The notes: generated from the sequence alone by a model not told the origin. DNA of 43,521 bases from an uncultured Clostridia bacterium (GCA_944382925.1 CALWNX010000023.1:1-43521); one strand, 5' to 3'. Positions 23,077 through 32,115 are shown, counted from the stretch's first letter. A program made the numbers and translations.

Positions 23077-24300
23077 TTATTTAAACAGCATTACTCTTAT
23101 GATACGTTCATCGCCCTGGGCCAGGCCGGAAGCAGACTCGGATGAAAGCGCGGCGGCAGAGGAAGCGGCAAGCTCGGCGAGGGCGTAGGCGTAGTCGCCG
23201 CGGACGGCTCCCTGCACTGCAGCTGTTTCCACGGAAGCGGCGCTGAGCAGCTCGCCGGCAAAGGCAGCCGGGTCCTGGACGTTTTTCAGCAGCAGTCCGA
23301 GGCGGATCTTATCGCCGCGCGGCCCCATGTCAACACGCGGGAAGTTGACGGAATTGATGATGTTGCCGTTTTCCAGATAGTCGCGCGTCTGCTTGACGGC
23401 CATGGCGGCGCAGTTTTCCTCCGCCTCTTCAGTCGAAGCGCCCAGATGCGGCAGGAGGATGATGCGGCGGCCACAGGCAGCTTCATCACAGGCAGCCTCA
23501 TCACCGGCGGCCTCATCACCGGCAGCCCGGCTTCTGGCGGCGGCCAGCGCGTCGTTAGGGAAGTCGCTCACATAGGCGGCCAGCTTGCCGGCGCGCAGAG
23601 CCTGCAGCAGGTCGCTGTCGTTTACCAGCTTGTCGCGCGAGAAATTGAGCAGCACGGCGGAAGGCTTCATCAGTGCAAACAGGCTGCTGTTGAACATGCC
23701 CCTGGTACTGTCGGTAGCCGGCACGTGGATGGTTACGTAATCGCACTGCGGCAGCAGCTCCTCGACAGAAGAGCAGATGATTGCCTCATCGACGCCGCCG
23801 GCATAATACGGATCATAGCCGATTATCTTCATGCCCAGAGCGTGGGCGGAAGCGGCTACCTTGCGGCCGATGGCGCCCAGGCCGATGACGCCCAGCGTTT
23901 TGCCGAGGATCTCGCTGCCGGCGAACTGGGACTTGCCTTTTTCTACGGCCGGGCCGACGTTTTCCTTCAGTGAAGCGGCCCAGTCAAGCGCGCCGGGTAT
24001 GTTTCTGGCGGCGAGCAGCATGCCGGCCAGGACCAGTTCCTTGACGGCGTTGGCATTGGCGCCCGGAGTGTTGAAGACGACGATGCCCTGATCGGCACAT
24101 TTGTCGAGCGGGATGTTGTTGACGCCGGCGCCGGCGCGGGCGACGGCCTTCAGCTCGCGCGAAAGCTCCATGGAGTGCATGTCCTGGCTGCGTACCAGGA
24201 TGCCGTCAGCTGCGGCGATTTCATCGGTAACGGTGTATTTTTCGTCCAGCAGGCTAAGACCTGCGGAGGAAATTTTGTTGAGGGTTGCGATCTTGAACAT
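23077..24300 (-). CDS. serA: D-3-phosphoglycerate dehydrogenase, short form
   Basis: A 407-residue NAD-dependent enzyme that oxidises 3-phosphoglycerate in the first step of serine synthesis. GLGAIG at 140-145 binds NAD; R222 (NFSRDKLVND) and H285 (PHLGAST) are catalytic. The usual DVFEEEP glutamate region reads YVSDFPND, as in other short clostridial SerA proteins. Residues 259-277 are a low-complexity AAGDE repeat just before the active-site His, coded by a 15-bp tandem repeat. The C-terminal part is a weak ACT-like domain. ATG 24300 has two AAGGAGGAAT ribosome sites in a row. It is divergent from serC. Confidence 0.92.
   Translation of the reverse strand: MFKIATLNKISSAGLSLLDEKYTVTDEIAAADGILVRSQDMHSMELSRELKAVARAGAGVNNIPLDKCADQGIVVFNTPGANANAVKELVLAGMLLAARNIPGALDWAASLKENVGPAVEKGKSQFAGSEILGKTLGVIGLGAIGRKVAASAHALGMKIIGYDPYYAGGVDEAIICSSVEELLPQCDYVTIHVPATDSTRGMFNSSLFALMKPSAVLLNFSRDKLVNDSDLLQALRAGKLAAYVSDFPNDALAAARSRAAGDEAAGDEAACDEAACGRRIILLPHLGASTEEAEENCAAMAVKQTRDYLENGNIINSVNFPRVDMGPRGDKIRLGLLLKNVQDPAAFAGELLSAASVETAAVQGAVRGDYAYALAELAASSAAALSSESASGLAQGDERIIRVMLFK
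23470..23526 (-). repeat. 15-bp tandem repeat inside serA
   Basis: Nearly four units coding AAGDE, AAGDE, AACDE, AACG. The number of units keeps the frame open. It sits between the Rossmann core and the PHLGAS active-site loop. Confidence 0.9.
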
Positions 24301-24343
24301 GATTCCTCCTTATTCCTCCTTACAATTTTCTGCTTTTCTAAAC

Positions 24344-24372
24344 AGTATATCACTTTACGCCTGCCAGGTAAA
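24344..24372 (-). promoter_or_regulatory. serA promoter
   Basis: On the minus strand TTTACC (24367-24372), 17-base spacer, TATACT (24344-24349). The -35 box is part of the palindrome shared with serC. Confidence 0.65.
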
Positions 24373-24375
24373 GTG
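24351..24375. promoter_or_regulatory. Palindromic candidate operator shared by serA and serC
   Basis: CACTTTAC (24351-24358) and GTAAAGTG (24368-24375) form a perfect 8-bp inverted repeat with nine bases between. It covers the -35 boxes of both divergent promoters, so one dimeric regulator could control both genes at once. The regulator is not known. Confidence 0.55.
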
Positions 24376-24382
24376 GTACAAT
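24354..24382 (+). promoter_or_regulatory. serC promoter
   Basis: TTTACG (24354-24359), 17-base spacer, and TACAAT (24377-24382) preceded by TGG (extended -10). It overlaps the serA promoter face to face. Confidence 0.65.
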
Positions 24383-24419
24383 GGACATATATTTCGATAA
24401 AAGAAGACGGAGGTTCGCT

Positions 24420-25511
24420 ATGTCAGAATATAACAGAGTATATAATTTTTCGGCCGGCCCTTCGGTGCTGCCGCTCCCTGTGCTGGAGAAGGTCAAGGAT
24501 GATCTGCTGAACTATCAGGGCAGCGGACAGTCCGTCATGGAGATGAGCCATCGTTCCGTTTATTTCAAGAAGATAATCGAGGAGGCCGAGGCTGATCTCA
24601 GAGAACTGATGGGGATTCCTGACAATTATCGCGTCCTCTTCGTACAGGGCGGGGGCATCATGCAGTTTTCCATGGTGCCGCTCAATCTTCTGCGCAACAG
24701 CAAAAAAGCCGACTATGCCATCACCGGCAGCTGGGCTAAAAAAGCATATAAGGAGGCCGCGAAATACGGCGATATCAAGGTGATAGCCTCTTCGGAGGAG
24801 GACAACTTTACCTGGGTGCCGAAGTTTGGCCGCGAGCAGCTCCGCCCGGATGCGGACTATGTGTACATAACCAGCAACAACACGATCTATGGCACAAGAT
24901 ATAATTATGTGCCGGATACGGGCGATATTCCGCTGGTGACGGACATGTCCTCCAGCATTCTTTCCGAGCCGGTCGAGGTGGAAAAATACGGCCTGATCTT
25001 CGCAGGCGCGCAGAAAAATATCGGCCCGGCCGGTGTGACTATCGTTATCATCAGGGACGACCTGATTGGCTTTGCGGACGAAAAAACGCCGTCGTATCTT
25101 GACTATAAGATTCATGCCGACAACGAGTCCATGTATAATACGCCTCCGTGTTTTGCCGTCTATGTGGCCGGCGAGGTGTTTAAACACCTCAAGGCCACCG
25201 GCGGCATCAAGGCCATGCAGGAGAAAAATCTCAGGAAGGCGGCCAAGCTTTATGATTACATAGATGCCAGCAGCCTCTACAAGTGCCCGGTAGCCAAAGA
25301 AGACCGCTCGCTGATGAACGTGGTCTTCGTCACCGGCAACGCTGACCTTGACAAGCGCTTCGTCGCCGAGGCCAAGGAAGCCGGCTTCGTCAACCTGGGC
25401 GGACACCGCTCGGTGGGCGGCATGAGAGCCAGCATCTACAACGCCATGCCGGAGGAGGGCGTCGACGCGCTGATCGCCTTTATGCAGAAATTTGAAGCTG
25501 CCAATAAATAG
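24420..25511 (+). CDS. serC: Phosphoserine aminotransferase
   Basis: A 363-residue PLP enzyme that converts 3-phosphohydroxypyruvate and glutamate to phosphoserine, the second step of serine synthesis. The N-terminal NFSAGPSVLP motif and the PLP lysine K199 (FAGAQKNIGPAGV) are present, and the end GGHRSVGGMRASIYNAMP is typical. The start is ATG 24420, behind GGAGG; an in-frame ATG at 24381 overlaps the promoter and is not likely. It is followed without terminator by the phosphoglycerate mutase gene. Confidence 0.95.
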   Translation: MSEYNRVYNFSAGPSVLPLPVLEKVKDDLLNYQGSGQSVMEMSHRSVYFKKIIEEAEADLRELMGIPDNYRVLFVQGGGIMQFSMVPLNLLRNSKKADYAITGSWAKKAYKEAAKYGDIKVIASSEEDNFTWVPKFGREQLRPDADYVYITSNNTIYGTRYNYVPDTGDIPLVTDMSSSILSEPVEVEKYGLIFAGAQKNIGPAGVTIVIIRDDLIGFADEKTPSYLDYKIHADNESMYNTPPCFAVYVAGEVFKHLKATGGIKAMQEKNLRKAAKLYDYIDASSLYKCPVAKEDRSLMNVVFVTGNADLDKRFVAEAKEAGFVNLGGHRSVGGMRASIYNAMPEEGVDALIAFMQKFEAANK

Positions 25512-25550
25512 AAAAAGAAAAACGGCAAAAAGGAGTACTGATATAAAAGG

Positions 25551-26777
25551 ATGAAGTTTTTGATAGTAGTGCCTGACGGATCGGCTGACGATCCGATAGA
25601 CAGTTTAGGCGGCAGGACGCCACTTGAGGCGGCCTGTCTGCCATGTATAGACGGACTGGCCCAGAGAGGCATCATCGGCACCTGCCGCACGGTGCCGGCG
25701 GGCATCAGCCCGGGCAGCGACTCTGCCAATCTTTCGGTCATGGGCTACGACCCCCGCCTTTATCTGACGGGACGCTCGCCGCTGGAGGCGGGCGCGCTGG
25801 GGATCGAGATGAAAGACGATGACGAGTCGTTCCGCGTGAACTTTATCACTCTCGAGCCGGCTGCCAGCGGCGTATATGCGGATTTTTCCATCAAGGACCA
25901 TGCCGCCGGCGATCTGACCACGGAAGAGGCCGGCGAGCTGCTTGAAGTGATCAGCCGGGCCTTTGCGACGGAGAATATCAAATTTTATCTCGGCACGCAG
26001 TACCGCGAGTGCATGATAGTCAGCGGCCGTCATGCGGAGTGCGAGATGACGCCGCCGCACGACATTCTCGACAGGAGACTGGGAGATTATCTTCCGCGCG
26101 GTCGCGACGGCCGGTTTTTTGCCGCCATGAACGAAAAGAGCTACGAGCTGCTTAAGGACCATCCGCTCAACAAGGCCAGAGAAGCCCGCGGCCTCAATCC
26201 GGCCAACGGCATCTGGATCTGGGGTCAGGGTACCAGACCGAAGCTGCCCGATTTCGGGAAGAAATATAACGTGCGCGGCAGCGTGATCTCGGCGGTCGAC
26301 CTGATCAAGGGCATCGGCATGTTCGCCGGCCTTGAGATCATCGAGGTCGAGGGCGCTACCGGTAGCATACATACGAACTTTGAGGGCAAGGCCGCGGCCG
26401 CAATCGCCGCCTATGAGCGCGGGCAGGATTTCGTCTATCTGCACCTGGAGGGCACCGACGAGTGCTCGCATCAGGGCAGCCTGGAGAAGAAGATCCGCTG
26501 CGCCGAATACATAGATCAGCGGGCGGTGAAGCCGGTGGTAGAATACCTGCAAAGCTGCGGGGACGATTTTAAGATTCTGGTAGTGCCTGATCACAGAACG
26601 CCGCTGGCACTCAGGACGCATACTGCCGACCCGGTACCGTTTGTGATCTATGACAGCCGAAATCCGCTGGCGCCGGACAGCCGCAGACAGTTCAGCGAAA
26701 GGGCGGCGGCTGCATCCGGCCTGCACTTTGACGACGGCTACGAAATGACGGATTTCTTTTTTGAGAGAAAAGTATGA
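25551..26777 (+). CDS. apgM: Cofactor-independent phosphoglycerate mutase, archaeal-type (ApgM)
   Basis: A 408-residue metal enzyme of the alkaline phosphatase superfamily that interconverts 2- and 3-phosphoglycerate. D9 (VVPDGSAD) and the likely nucleophile S56 (PGSDSAN) are in place, and the C-terminal metal site VPDHRTPLALRTHT is clear. Some relatives have been proposed to be homoserine kinases, so the label is not absolute. Its position directly after serC fits supply of 3-phosphoglycerate to serine synthesis. It overlaps the carboxypeptidase gene by four bases. Confidence 0.88.
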   Translation: MKFLIVVPDGSADDPIDSLGGRTPLEAACLPCIDGLAQRGIIGTCRTVPAGISPGSDSANLSVMGYDPRLYLTGRSPLEAGALGIEMKDDDESFRVNFITLEPAASGVYADFSIKDHAAGDLTTEEAGELLEVISRAFATENIKFYLGTQYRECMIVSGRHAECEMTPPHDILDRRLGDYLPRGRDGRFFAAMNEKSYELLKDHPLNKAREARGLNPANGIWIWGQGTRPKLPDFGKKYNVRGSVISAVDLIKGIGMFAGLEIIEVEGATGSIHTNFEGKAAAAIAAYERGQDFVYLHLEGTDECSHQGSLEKKIRCAEYIDQRAVKPVVEYLQSCGDDFKILVVPDHRTPLALRTHTADPVPFVIYDSRNPLAPDSRRQFSERAAAASGLHFDDGYEMTDFFFERKV

Positions 26778-28138
26778 AGAAGATAAAAAAGCTTTTGATG
26801 CTGCTTTTGTGCGCTGCCGTTCTGTCGGCCGGAGTCTGGCCGCTTGACCTCGCGCCGGCTGCGGCCAGCGCAGAGCTTAAGATCACCGGCAGCGCCGGCA
26901 TTATTTACTGCAGCGATACAAACGAAGTGATCTGGGAGAAAAATGCCGACAGCAAGTTGGAGCCTGCCAGCATGACCAAGCTGATGACGGCGCTGCTTGT
27001 CGCGGAGAACCTTTCGCTCGATCAGGAAGTGACGGTCACCGCCGAGGCGGCTGTCATGCCGGAGACCAAGATATACCTTAAGGAGGGCGAAAAGATCACC
27101 GTCGAGAACCTGCTTTACGGGCTGCTGCTCGAATCGGGCAACGACGCGGCCGTGGCGCTGGCTATAGCCGCAGCCGGCTCTGTCGAGGCTTTTGCTGCGA
27201 TGATGAACGAGCGTGCCGCGGAGCTTGGCTGCACAGCCACGCACTTTGTCAACCCCAACGGCCTCAGAGCAGAAGAGCATTATTCCACGGCCGAAGACAT
27301 GGTGCTGATCGCCAGGGAAGCGCTTGACAACGAGACGGTCAGAAAGATAGCCGGCACGGCGGAATACACGATTCCGGCCACGAACATGTCCGAAGAGCGT
27401 AAGCTTGCGACCACCAACTTTTTCCTCACCGGCATCGACAAGGAGATCTACGGCAAGAAGATCAAGGTGGATAAATACGAAGGCGTGTTTGGCGGCAAGA
27501 CCGGATACGTGGGCGAAAACAAGGCGTCGATGGTGACGGGCCTGGATGTGGACGGACTGGAGGTTTACTGTCTGGTCATGGGCAGCGAAAGCGCCATAAC
27601 CCGTTACAGCGATATCAAGGCCATGATGGACTACGGCAAGGCCAACGTCTCCAAATATACCGTCTTTGTTAAAGACGACGCTTTCGGCGAGGTCAAGCTC
27701 AGGGGCGGAGCTGACAACAGGGTCACGGCCGTCGCGGCTGACGATGGCTTTATCAATCTGCCGGAGGGCGTTTCCGCCTCGCTGGTGACGACGGAATGTG
27801 TCTTTACCGACAATCTGACGGCGCCGGTCGAAAAGGGCCAGCGTATCGGCGTGGTACATATCTACGTAGCCGATGAGCTCAAAAGCACGATCGATCTTCT
27901 GGCCGCCGAAAACATAGAAGAGGGCTGGTTTTTGTCGCCTTACGGCATCAGCAATCTGCAGACGGTCATCATCGGCATAGTCCTGGGACTGCTCCTGATC
28001 GCCCTTATTGCGATCATGACGCTGCGGATCAGCAACAAGAGAAAACAGGCCCGCATCAGAAAGAGAAAACTGGAGGAGGAAGCCAGAAAGCAGCTGGCCA
28101 GGGAAGAAGACCGCAAGAGAAGAGACTGGCGATTTTAA
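26774..28138 (+). CDS. D-alanyl-D-alanine carboxypeptidase (DacF/PBP5 type)
   Basis: A 454-residue cell-wall enzyme that removes the terminal D-Ala of peptidoglycan stems. It has a signal peptide at about 1-33, the catalytic SMTK motif (S66, K69), SGN at 121-123 and KTG at 242-244. A C-terminal beta domain follows, then a transmembrane helix at about 395-418 and a basic tail, in place of the amphipathic anchor of E. coli PBP5. The ATG overlaps the end of apgM. uvrC begins at the next base after the stop. Confidence 0.93.
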   Translation: MKKIKKLLMLLLCAAVLSAGVWPLDLAPAAASAELKITGSAGIIYCSDTNEVIWEKNADSKLEPASMTKLMTALLVAENLSLDQEVTVTAEAAVMPETKIYLKEGEKITVENLLYGLLLESGNDAAVALAIAAAGSVEAFAAMMNERAAELGCTATHFVNPNGLRAEEHYSTAEDMVLIAREALDNETVRKIAGTAEYTIPATNMSEERKLATTNFFLTGIDKEIYGKKIKVDKYEGVFGGKTGYVGENKASMVTGLDVDGLEVYCLVMGSESAITRYSDIKAMMDYGKANVSKYTVFVKDDAFGEVKLRGGADNRVTAVAADDGFINLPEGVSASLVTTECVFTDNLTAPVEKGQRIGVVHIYVADELKSTIDLLAAENIEEGWFLSPYGISNLQTVIIGIVLGLLLIALIAIMTLRISNKRKQARIRKRKLEEEARKQLAREEDRKRRDWRF

Positions 28139-29962
28139 ATGTTTGATATTAAGGAAAATCTGAAAAAACTCCCGGACTGTCCGGGAGTTTATATGCACAA
28201 GGACAAGCTGGGCCAGGTGATCTATGTCGGCAAGGCTGTTTCGCTGCGCAACCGGGTGCGCCAGTATTTCCAGAATTCCGCCGCCGCCAGCCCAAAAGTG
28301 CGCTCGATGGTGGCTGAGATCGCGGAGTTCGAGTATATAACCTGCCAGACCGAGATGGAGGCTCTGATCCTGGAGTGCAACCTGATCAAGAAATACGCCC
28401 CCAAGTACAACGTGCTGCTTAGGGACGACAAGACCTATCCGTATATCAAGGTGACGATGAGCGAAGACTTTCCGCGCGTGCTCAAGACCAGGCTGATAAA
28501 GAAAGACGGCAGCCGCTATTTCGGACCTTACAGCGACGCCGGCGCCGTCAATGCCATCATCGAGCTTTTAAACAGCATCTATAAGCTCAAGCGCTGCCCG
28601 GCCGTAAGGTTTCCGGCCTCGCACCGGCCCTGTCTCAACTATCACATCGGCGCCTGCCGCGGGATCTGTACGGGCGAGGCTGACAGAGAGGAGTACCGCG
28701 CCTGCATCGAAGGCGTGCTCGACTTTCTCGGCGGACGGCAAAAGAAGATCATCAGCTATCTGCAAGACGCGATGCAGGAAGCGGCCGCCCGTCTGGATTT
28801 TGAAGAGGCGGCCCGCTTCCGCGATTATATCGCCGCTGTGGAAGCTTTGCGGGAGACGCAGCGCGTGACCATGACCAGCGGCAAGGATATGGACGTTCTA
28901 ATTCCTGTCGGCAGCGGCGAGAATCAGGCGGTGGCGCTGTTTCCCGTGCGCGACGGCAAGCTGAGCGGCAGGGAAACCTTCGCCATGCGAGCGGAGGGCG
29001 AGGACGATGCCAAGACCGTGCTGACGCAGTTCATCAAGCAGTATTACAGCCAGTGGTCGGCCATCCCGCCGGAAATCATCGTGCCGTGGCCGCTGGAAGA
29101 GAGCGGCCTGATCGAAGAGTACCTTAAGAGTCTGGAGACGGGACGCCGGGTACACATCGTCTGCCCGCAGCGCGGCGCGAAGAGGGCGCTGCTGGAGCTG
29201 GCGCAGAAAGATGCCGGCGAGCTGGCCAAGAATCTGCAGGATCGGCTGGACAGCGCCCGCGAAAAGGACGAGCAGCTGATCGCCAGGCTGAGCACGATCC
29301 TCGGCATAAAAAAGAAAGTATACCGTATAGAATCCTATGATATATCCAACACTAACGGTGTGGATACGGTGGGCGCGATGGTGGTCTTCAGCAACCTCAA
29401 GCCGGTGAAGAAGGATTATCGCCGCTTCCGCATCAAGACCGTAGAAGGGCCCGACGATTACGCCGCCCTGCAGGAAATGCTCTACCGCCGCTTTCGCCGC
29501 GCCCAGGCCGGCGATCCGGGTTTTTCCGCTCTGCCGGACCTCATCCTGATGGACGGCGGGCAGGGACAGGTGACGGCGGCTGAGAAGGTGCTTGCCGCCA
29601 TGAAGCTGTCCATCCCGGTGCTGGGCATGGCCAAGGACGACAGCCACCGCACGCGCGCTCTGGTCAACGGCCGCGGCGACGAGCTGATTCTGACAGAGGA
29701 TCCGCTGATGTTCAAATACTGCGGGCGCATTCAGGAAGAGGTACACCGCTTTGCCATCGAGTACCACCGCGGCCTGAGGAACAAGCATGTGATCGGCTCG
29801 GCCCTGGACGGCATCAGGGGCATCGGCCCGGTCAAGCGCAACGCGCTGCTGGCGCATTTTGCTTCCCTTGACGAGATAAAAAAAGCCTCGCGCCAGGAGC
29901 TGATGGCGGTCAAGGGCATCAGCGCGGCTGATGCTGAGGCCATTTTGGAATATTTTAGTTGA
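28139..29962 (+). CDS. uvrC: UvrC, excinuclease ABC subunit C
   Basis: A 607-residue nuclease that makes both cuts in nucleotide excision repair, acting with UvrA and UvrB, which are not in this window. It has an N-terminal GIY-YIG domain at about 13-95 (PGVYMHKDKLGQVIYVGKA), a UVR motif for UvrB contact near 200-235, an RNase H-like UvrC domain at about 385-540 (ESYDISNTNGVDTVGAMVVF, LILMDGGQGQ) and two helix-hairpin-helix motifs at 555-605. The length is normal. It directly abuts the carboxypeptidase gene, so it is probably read from the same message. Confidence 0.96.
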   Translation: MFDIKENLKKLPDCPGVYMHKDKLGQVIYVGKAVSLRNRVRQYFQNSAAASPKVRSMVAEIAEFEYITCQTEMEALILECNLIKKYAPKYNVLLRDDKTYPYIKVTMSEDFPRVLKTRLIKKDGSRYFGPYSDAGAVNAIIELLNSIYKLKRCPAVRFPASHRPCLNYHIGACRGICTGEADREEYRACIEGVLDFLGGRQKKIISYLQDAMQEAAARLDFEEAARFRDYIAAVEALRETQRVTMTSGKDMDVLIPVGSGENQAVALFPVRDGKLSGRETFAMRAEGEDDAKTVLTQFIKQYYSQWSAIPPEIIVPWPLEESGLIEEYLKSLETGRRVHIVCPQRGAKRALLELAQKDAGELAKNLQDRLDSAREKDEQLIARLSTILGIKKKVYRIESYDISNTNGVDTVGAMVVFSNLKPVKKDYRRFRIKTVEGPDDYAALQEMLYRRFRRAQAGDPGFSALPDLILMDGGQGQVTAAEKVLAAMKLSIPVLGMAKDDSHRTRALVNGRGDELILTEDPLMFKYCGRIQEEVHRFAIEYHRGLRNKHVIGSALDGIRGIGPVKRNALLAHFASLDEIKKASRQELMAVKGISAADAEAILEYFS

Positions 29963-29988
29963 TAAATGCTGCGGTGATGTGGTATATT
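29959..29988 (+). promoter_or_regulatory. Promoter of the DUF1292 gene
   Basis: TTGATA (29959-29964), 18-base spacer, and TATATT (29983-29988) preceded by TGG. A small GGCCGC/GCGGCC hairpin in the leader (about 30003-30025) comes before the ribosome site. Confidence 0.65.
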
Positions 29989-30061
29989 AAAAGCGTATCA
30001 AAGGCCGCTACCTTAGCGTGCGGCGGCCGGTTTTAGCAAATAAACTGATGGAGGAATAAAA

Positions 30062-30337
30062 ATGGCACAGGACAAAGTAACTCCGGAGATCGAAGAGGCT
30101 GAGTTCATCACTCTGGAATTTGATGACGGCGTAGAGGTAGAATGCGAGATCATGGGCGTATTCGATTTCGAGGGGAAGGAATATATAGCCCTGATTCCAA
30201 ATGACGATACCGACGACGTCTATATCTACGGCTACAAGGAGATCGGCGAGGACGAATTCGAGCTTGTCGACATCGAGGACGACGCGGAATTCGAGAAGGT
30301 CGTTGCAGAATTCGACAAGATCATGAGCGAAGAGTAG
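30062..30337 (+). CDS. DUF1292 family protein
   Basis: A 91-residue, very acidic cytosolic protein. The pattern ITLEFDDGVEVECEIMGVFDFEGKEYIAL...YGYKE...FELVDIEDDAEFEKV is that of DUF1292 (YrzB-like). The function is unknown. GGAGGAAT precedes ATG 30062. It has its own promoter and terminator, so it is a one-gene unit. Confidence 0.9.
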   Translation: MAQDKVTPEIEEAEFITLEFDDGVEVECEIMGVFDFEGKEYIALIPNDDTDDVYIYGYKEIGEDEFELVDIEDDAEFEKVVAEFDKIMSEE

Positions 30338-30351
30338 AACGACTTTTGACG

Positions 30352-30375
30352 AGCCCCTTGCGAGGGGCTTTTTTT
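30352..30375 (+). terminator. Intrinsic terminator after the DUF1292 gene
   Basis: AGCCCC (30352-30357) pairs with GGGGCT (30364-30369) around a six-base loop, followed by seven T. Confidence 0.92.
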
Positions 30376-30394
30376 ACGGAAAGAGGTGAGCGCC

Positions 30395-31780
30395 TTGGAA
30401 AAATACGATATTATCATCGCCGGAGCCGGCGCCAGCGGCGTGTTCATGGCCTACGAGCTGACGAAGCTGGCCTGTCCGGCCAGGACGCTGCTGGTCGACA
30501 AGGGCGCGCCGCTGGAAAAGAGGCTCTGCCCGATCAAGCAGGGTCTGACGCCGACCTGCGTCAAATGCAAGCCCTGCCACATCATGAACGGCTATGGCGG
30601 AGCAGGAACGCTTTCCGACGGCAAATACAACATCACCACCCAGTTCGGCGGCGAGCTGCACAAGTATGTCGGTCACGACAAGGCCATGGAGCTGATGGAA
30701 TATGTGGACGGAGTGCTGTGCAGCATGGGCGGCAGCGACGCCAGGCTCTATCACACCAGCAGCGAGCTCAAGACCAGGGCGCTGCAGTTTGACCTGCACC
30801 TGCTGGAGGCCAGAGTGCGCCATCTGGGTACGGACCGCAACGTGAAGATTCTCGGCCGCATCTACGATTACATCTCCGCTCATATAAATACGAGATTCTA
30901 TACGGAGCTGGAAAAGGTAGAAAAGCTGCCCGGCGGCGGCTTTAAGGTCACCACAGACAAGGGCGAGGAGCTGGCCTGCCGCTATCTGGTGCTGGCGGCG
31001 GGACGCTCGGGCTCGCGCTGGATCAGCTCTGTCTGCGACAGCCTCGGCATCCGCCAGCAGAAGAACAGAGTCGACATCGGCGTGCGGGTCGAGCTGCCGG
31101 CGGAAATATTCAGGCACATCACTGACGACGTCTACGAGAGCAAGTTCGTATACCAGACCGACAAGTACAACGATCTGGTGCGCACCTTCTGCATGAATCC
31201 TTACGGCGAGGTGGTTTCCGAAAACACCAACGGCATCGTCACCGTCAACGGCCACAGCTATGCGGATCCTGCCCTGCGCACGGAAAACACGAATTTTGCC
31301 CTGCTGGTTGCAAACACCTTTACCGAACCGTTTGAGGACAGCAACGAGTACGGCGAGTCGATCGCCAGACTTTCCAACATGCTGGGCGGCGGCGTGCTGC
31401 TGCAGCGCTTCGGCGATCTCGTCAAGGGACGGCGCTCGAGCGATCGCAGGATGGAAAAATGCTTTACCCGGCCGACGCTGAAGGCTACCGCCGGCGATCT
31501 CAGCCTGGTGATCCCCAAAAGGCAGCTTGACGATATAATCGAAATGATATATGCTCTTGACAAGATCGCGCCCGGCACGGCCAACGAGGATACGCTGCTG
31601 TACGGCGTGGAGGTCAAGTTCTACAACATGAAGGTCGAGGTAGACGGCGACCTGCAGACCAAAGTCGCAGGGCTCTATGCGCTCGGAGACGGCTCCGGCG
31701 TGACACATTCGCTTTCGCAGGCTTCGGCCAGCGGAGTATATGCGGCCCGCATACTGGCCGAAAAATTCGGGAGGAGCTAA
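30395..31780 (+). CDS. FAD-dependent dehydrogenase of the COG2509 type
   Basis: A 461-residue flavoprotein. The start is probably TTG 30395, six bases after AAGAGGTG; GTG 30386 lies within that ribosome site. The FAD-binding GAGASG is at 10-15 and the C-terminal LYALGDGSGVTHSLSQASASG motif closes the FAD site. An unusual cysteine group, C45, C55, C58 and C61, with CxxCxxC spacing next to NGYGGAGTLSDGK, may bind an Fe-S cluster or metal. The substrate is not known. It is followed two bases later by a Cys-rich small protein gene, which may be a partner. Confidence 0.85.
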   Translation: MEKYDIIIAGAGASGVFMAYELTKLACPARTLLVDKGAPLEKRLCPIKQGLTPTCVKCKPCHIMNGYGGAGTLSDGKYNITTQFGGELHKYVGHDKAMELMEYVDGVLCSMGGSDARLYHTSSELKTRALQFDLHLLEARVRHLGTDRNVKILGRIYDYISAHINTRFYTELEKVEKLPGGGFKVTTDKGEELACRYLVLAAGRSGSRWISSVCDSLGIRQQKNRVDIGVRVELPAEIFRHITDDVYESKFVYQTDKYNDLVRTFCMNPYGEVVSENTNGIVTVNGHSYADPALRTENTNFALLVANTFTEPFEDSNEYGESIARLSNMLGGGVLLQRFGDLVKGRRSSDRRMEKCFTRPTLKATAGDLSLVIPKRQLDDIIEMIYALDKIAPGTANEDTLLYGVEVKFYNMKVEVDGDLQTKVAGLYALGDGSGVTHSLSQASASGVYAARILAEKFGRS

Positions 31781-31782
31781 AA

Positions 31783-32052
31783 GTGAGCGAGAACTTTAAA
31801 TTTTTTCAGCACCGGCAGTGTGAATTTTTCCCCTGCCACAACAAGGCGAACGAGCAGACCTTCAACTGCCTGTTCTGCTACTGCCCGCTCTACGCCCTGG
31901 GCGCAGACTGCGGCGGTAATTTTCAGTATCTTGAGGGCGGCATCAAGGACTGCACGAACTGCCTGCTCCCGCACAGTCCGGGAGGCTATGACTATATAAT
32001 CGGCAAATACGGGCAGATCATGGAGCTGGCCAAGAAAAAAGAAGCAAAATAG
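31783..32052 (+). CDS. Cysteine-rich small domain protein
   Basis: An 89-residue protein with eight cysteines (C13, C18, C29, C32, C34, C43, C57, C60) and the pattern NCLFCYCPLYALG...CTNCLLPHSPGGYDYI, which is a recognised small family likely to bind metal. The function is unknown. The start is GTG 31783 with GGGAGGAG upstream. It is coupled to the FAD dehydrogenase gene. Confidence 0.82.
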   Translation: MSENFKFFQHRQCEFFPCHNKANEQTFNCLFCYCPLYALGADCGGNFQYLEGGIKDCTNCLLPHSPGGYDYIIGKYGQIMELAKKKEAK

Positions 32053-32115
32053 CGGTGCTCGAAACGAAGCTTCTTTCATATCCTGATAGGTAGGAGATAA
32101 GAAAGGAGAATCGCG

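Noticed and set aside
26738..28198. A 486-codon minus-strand frame opposite the D,D-carboxypeptidase gene
   Set aside because: Antisense of a gene with clear SxxK, SGN and KTG motifs; no ribosome site and no domain.
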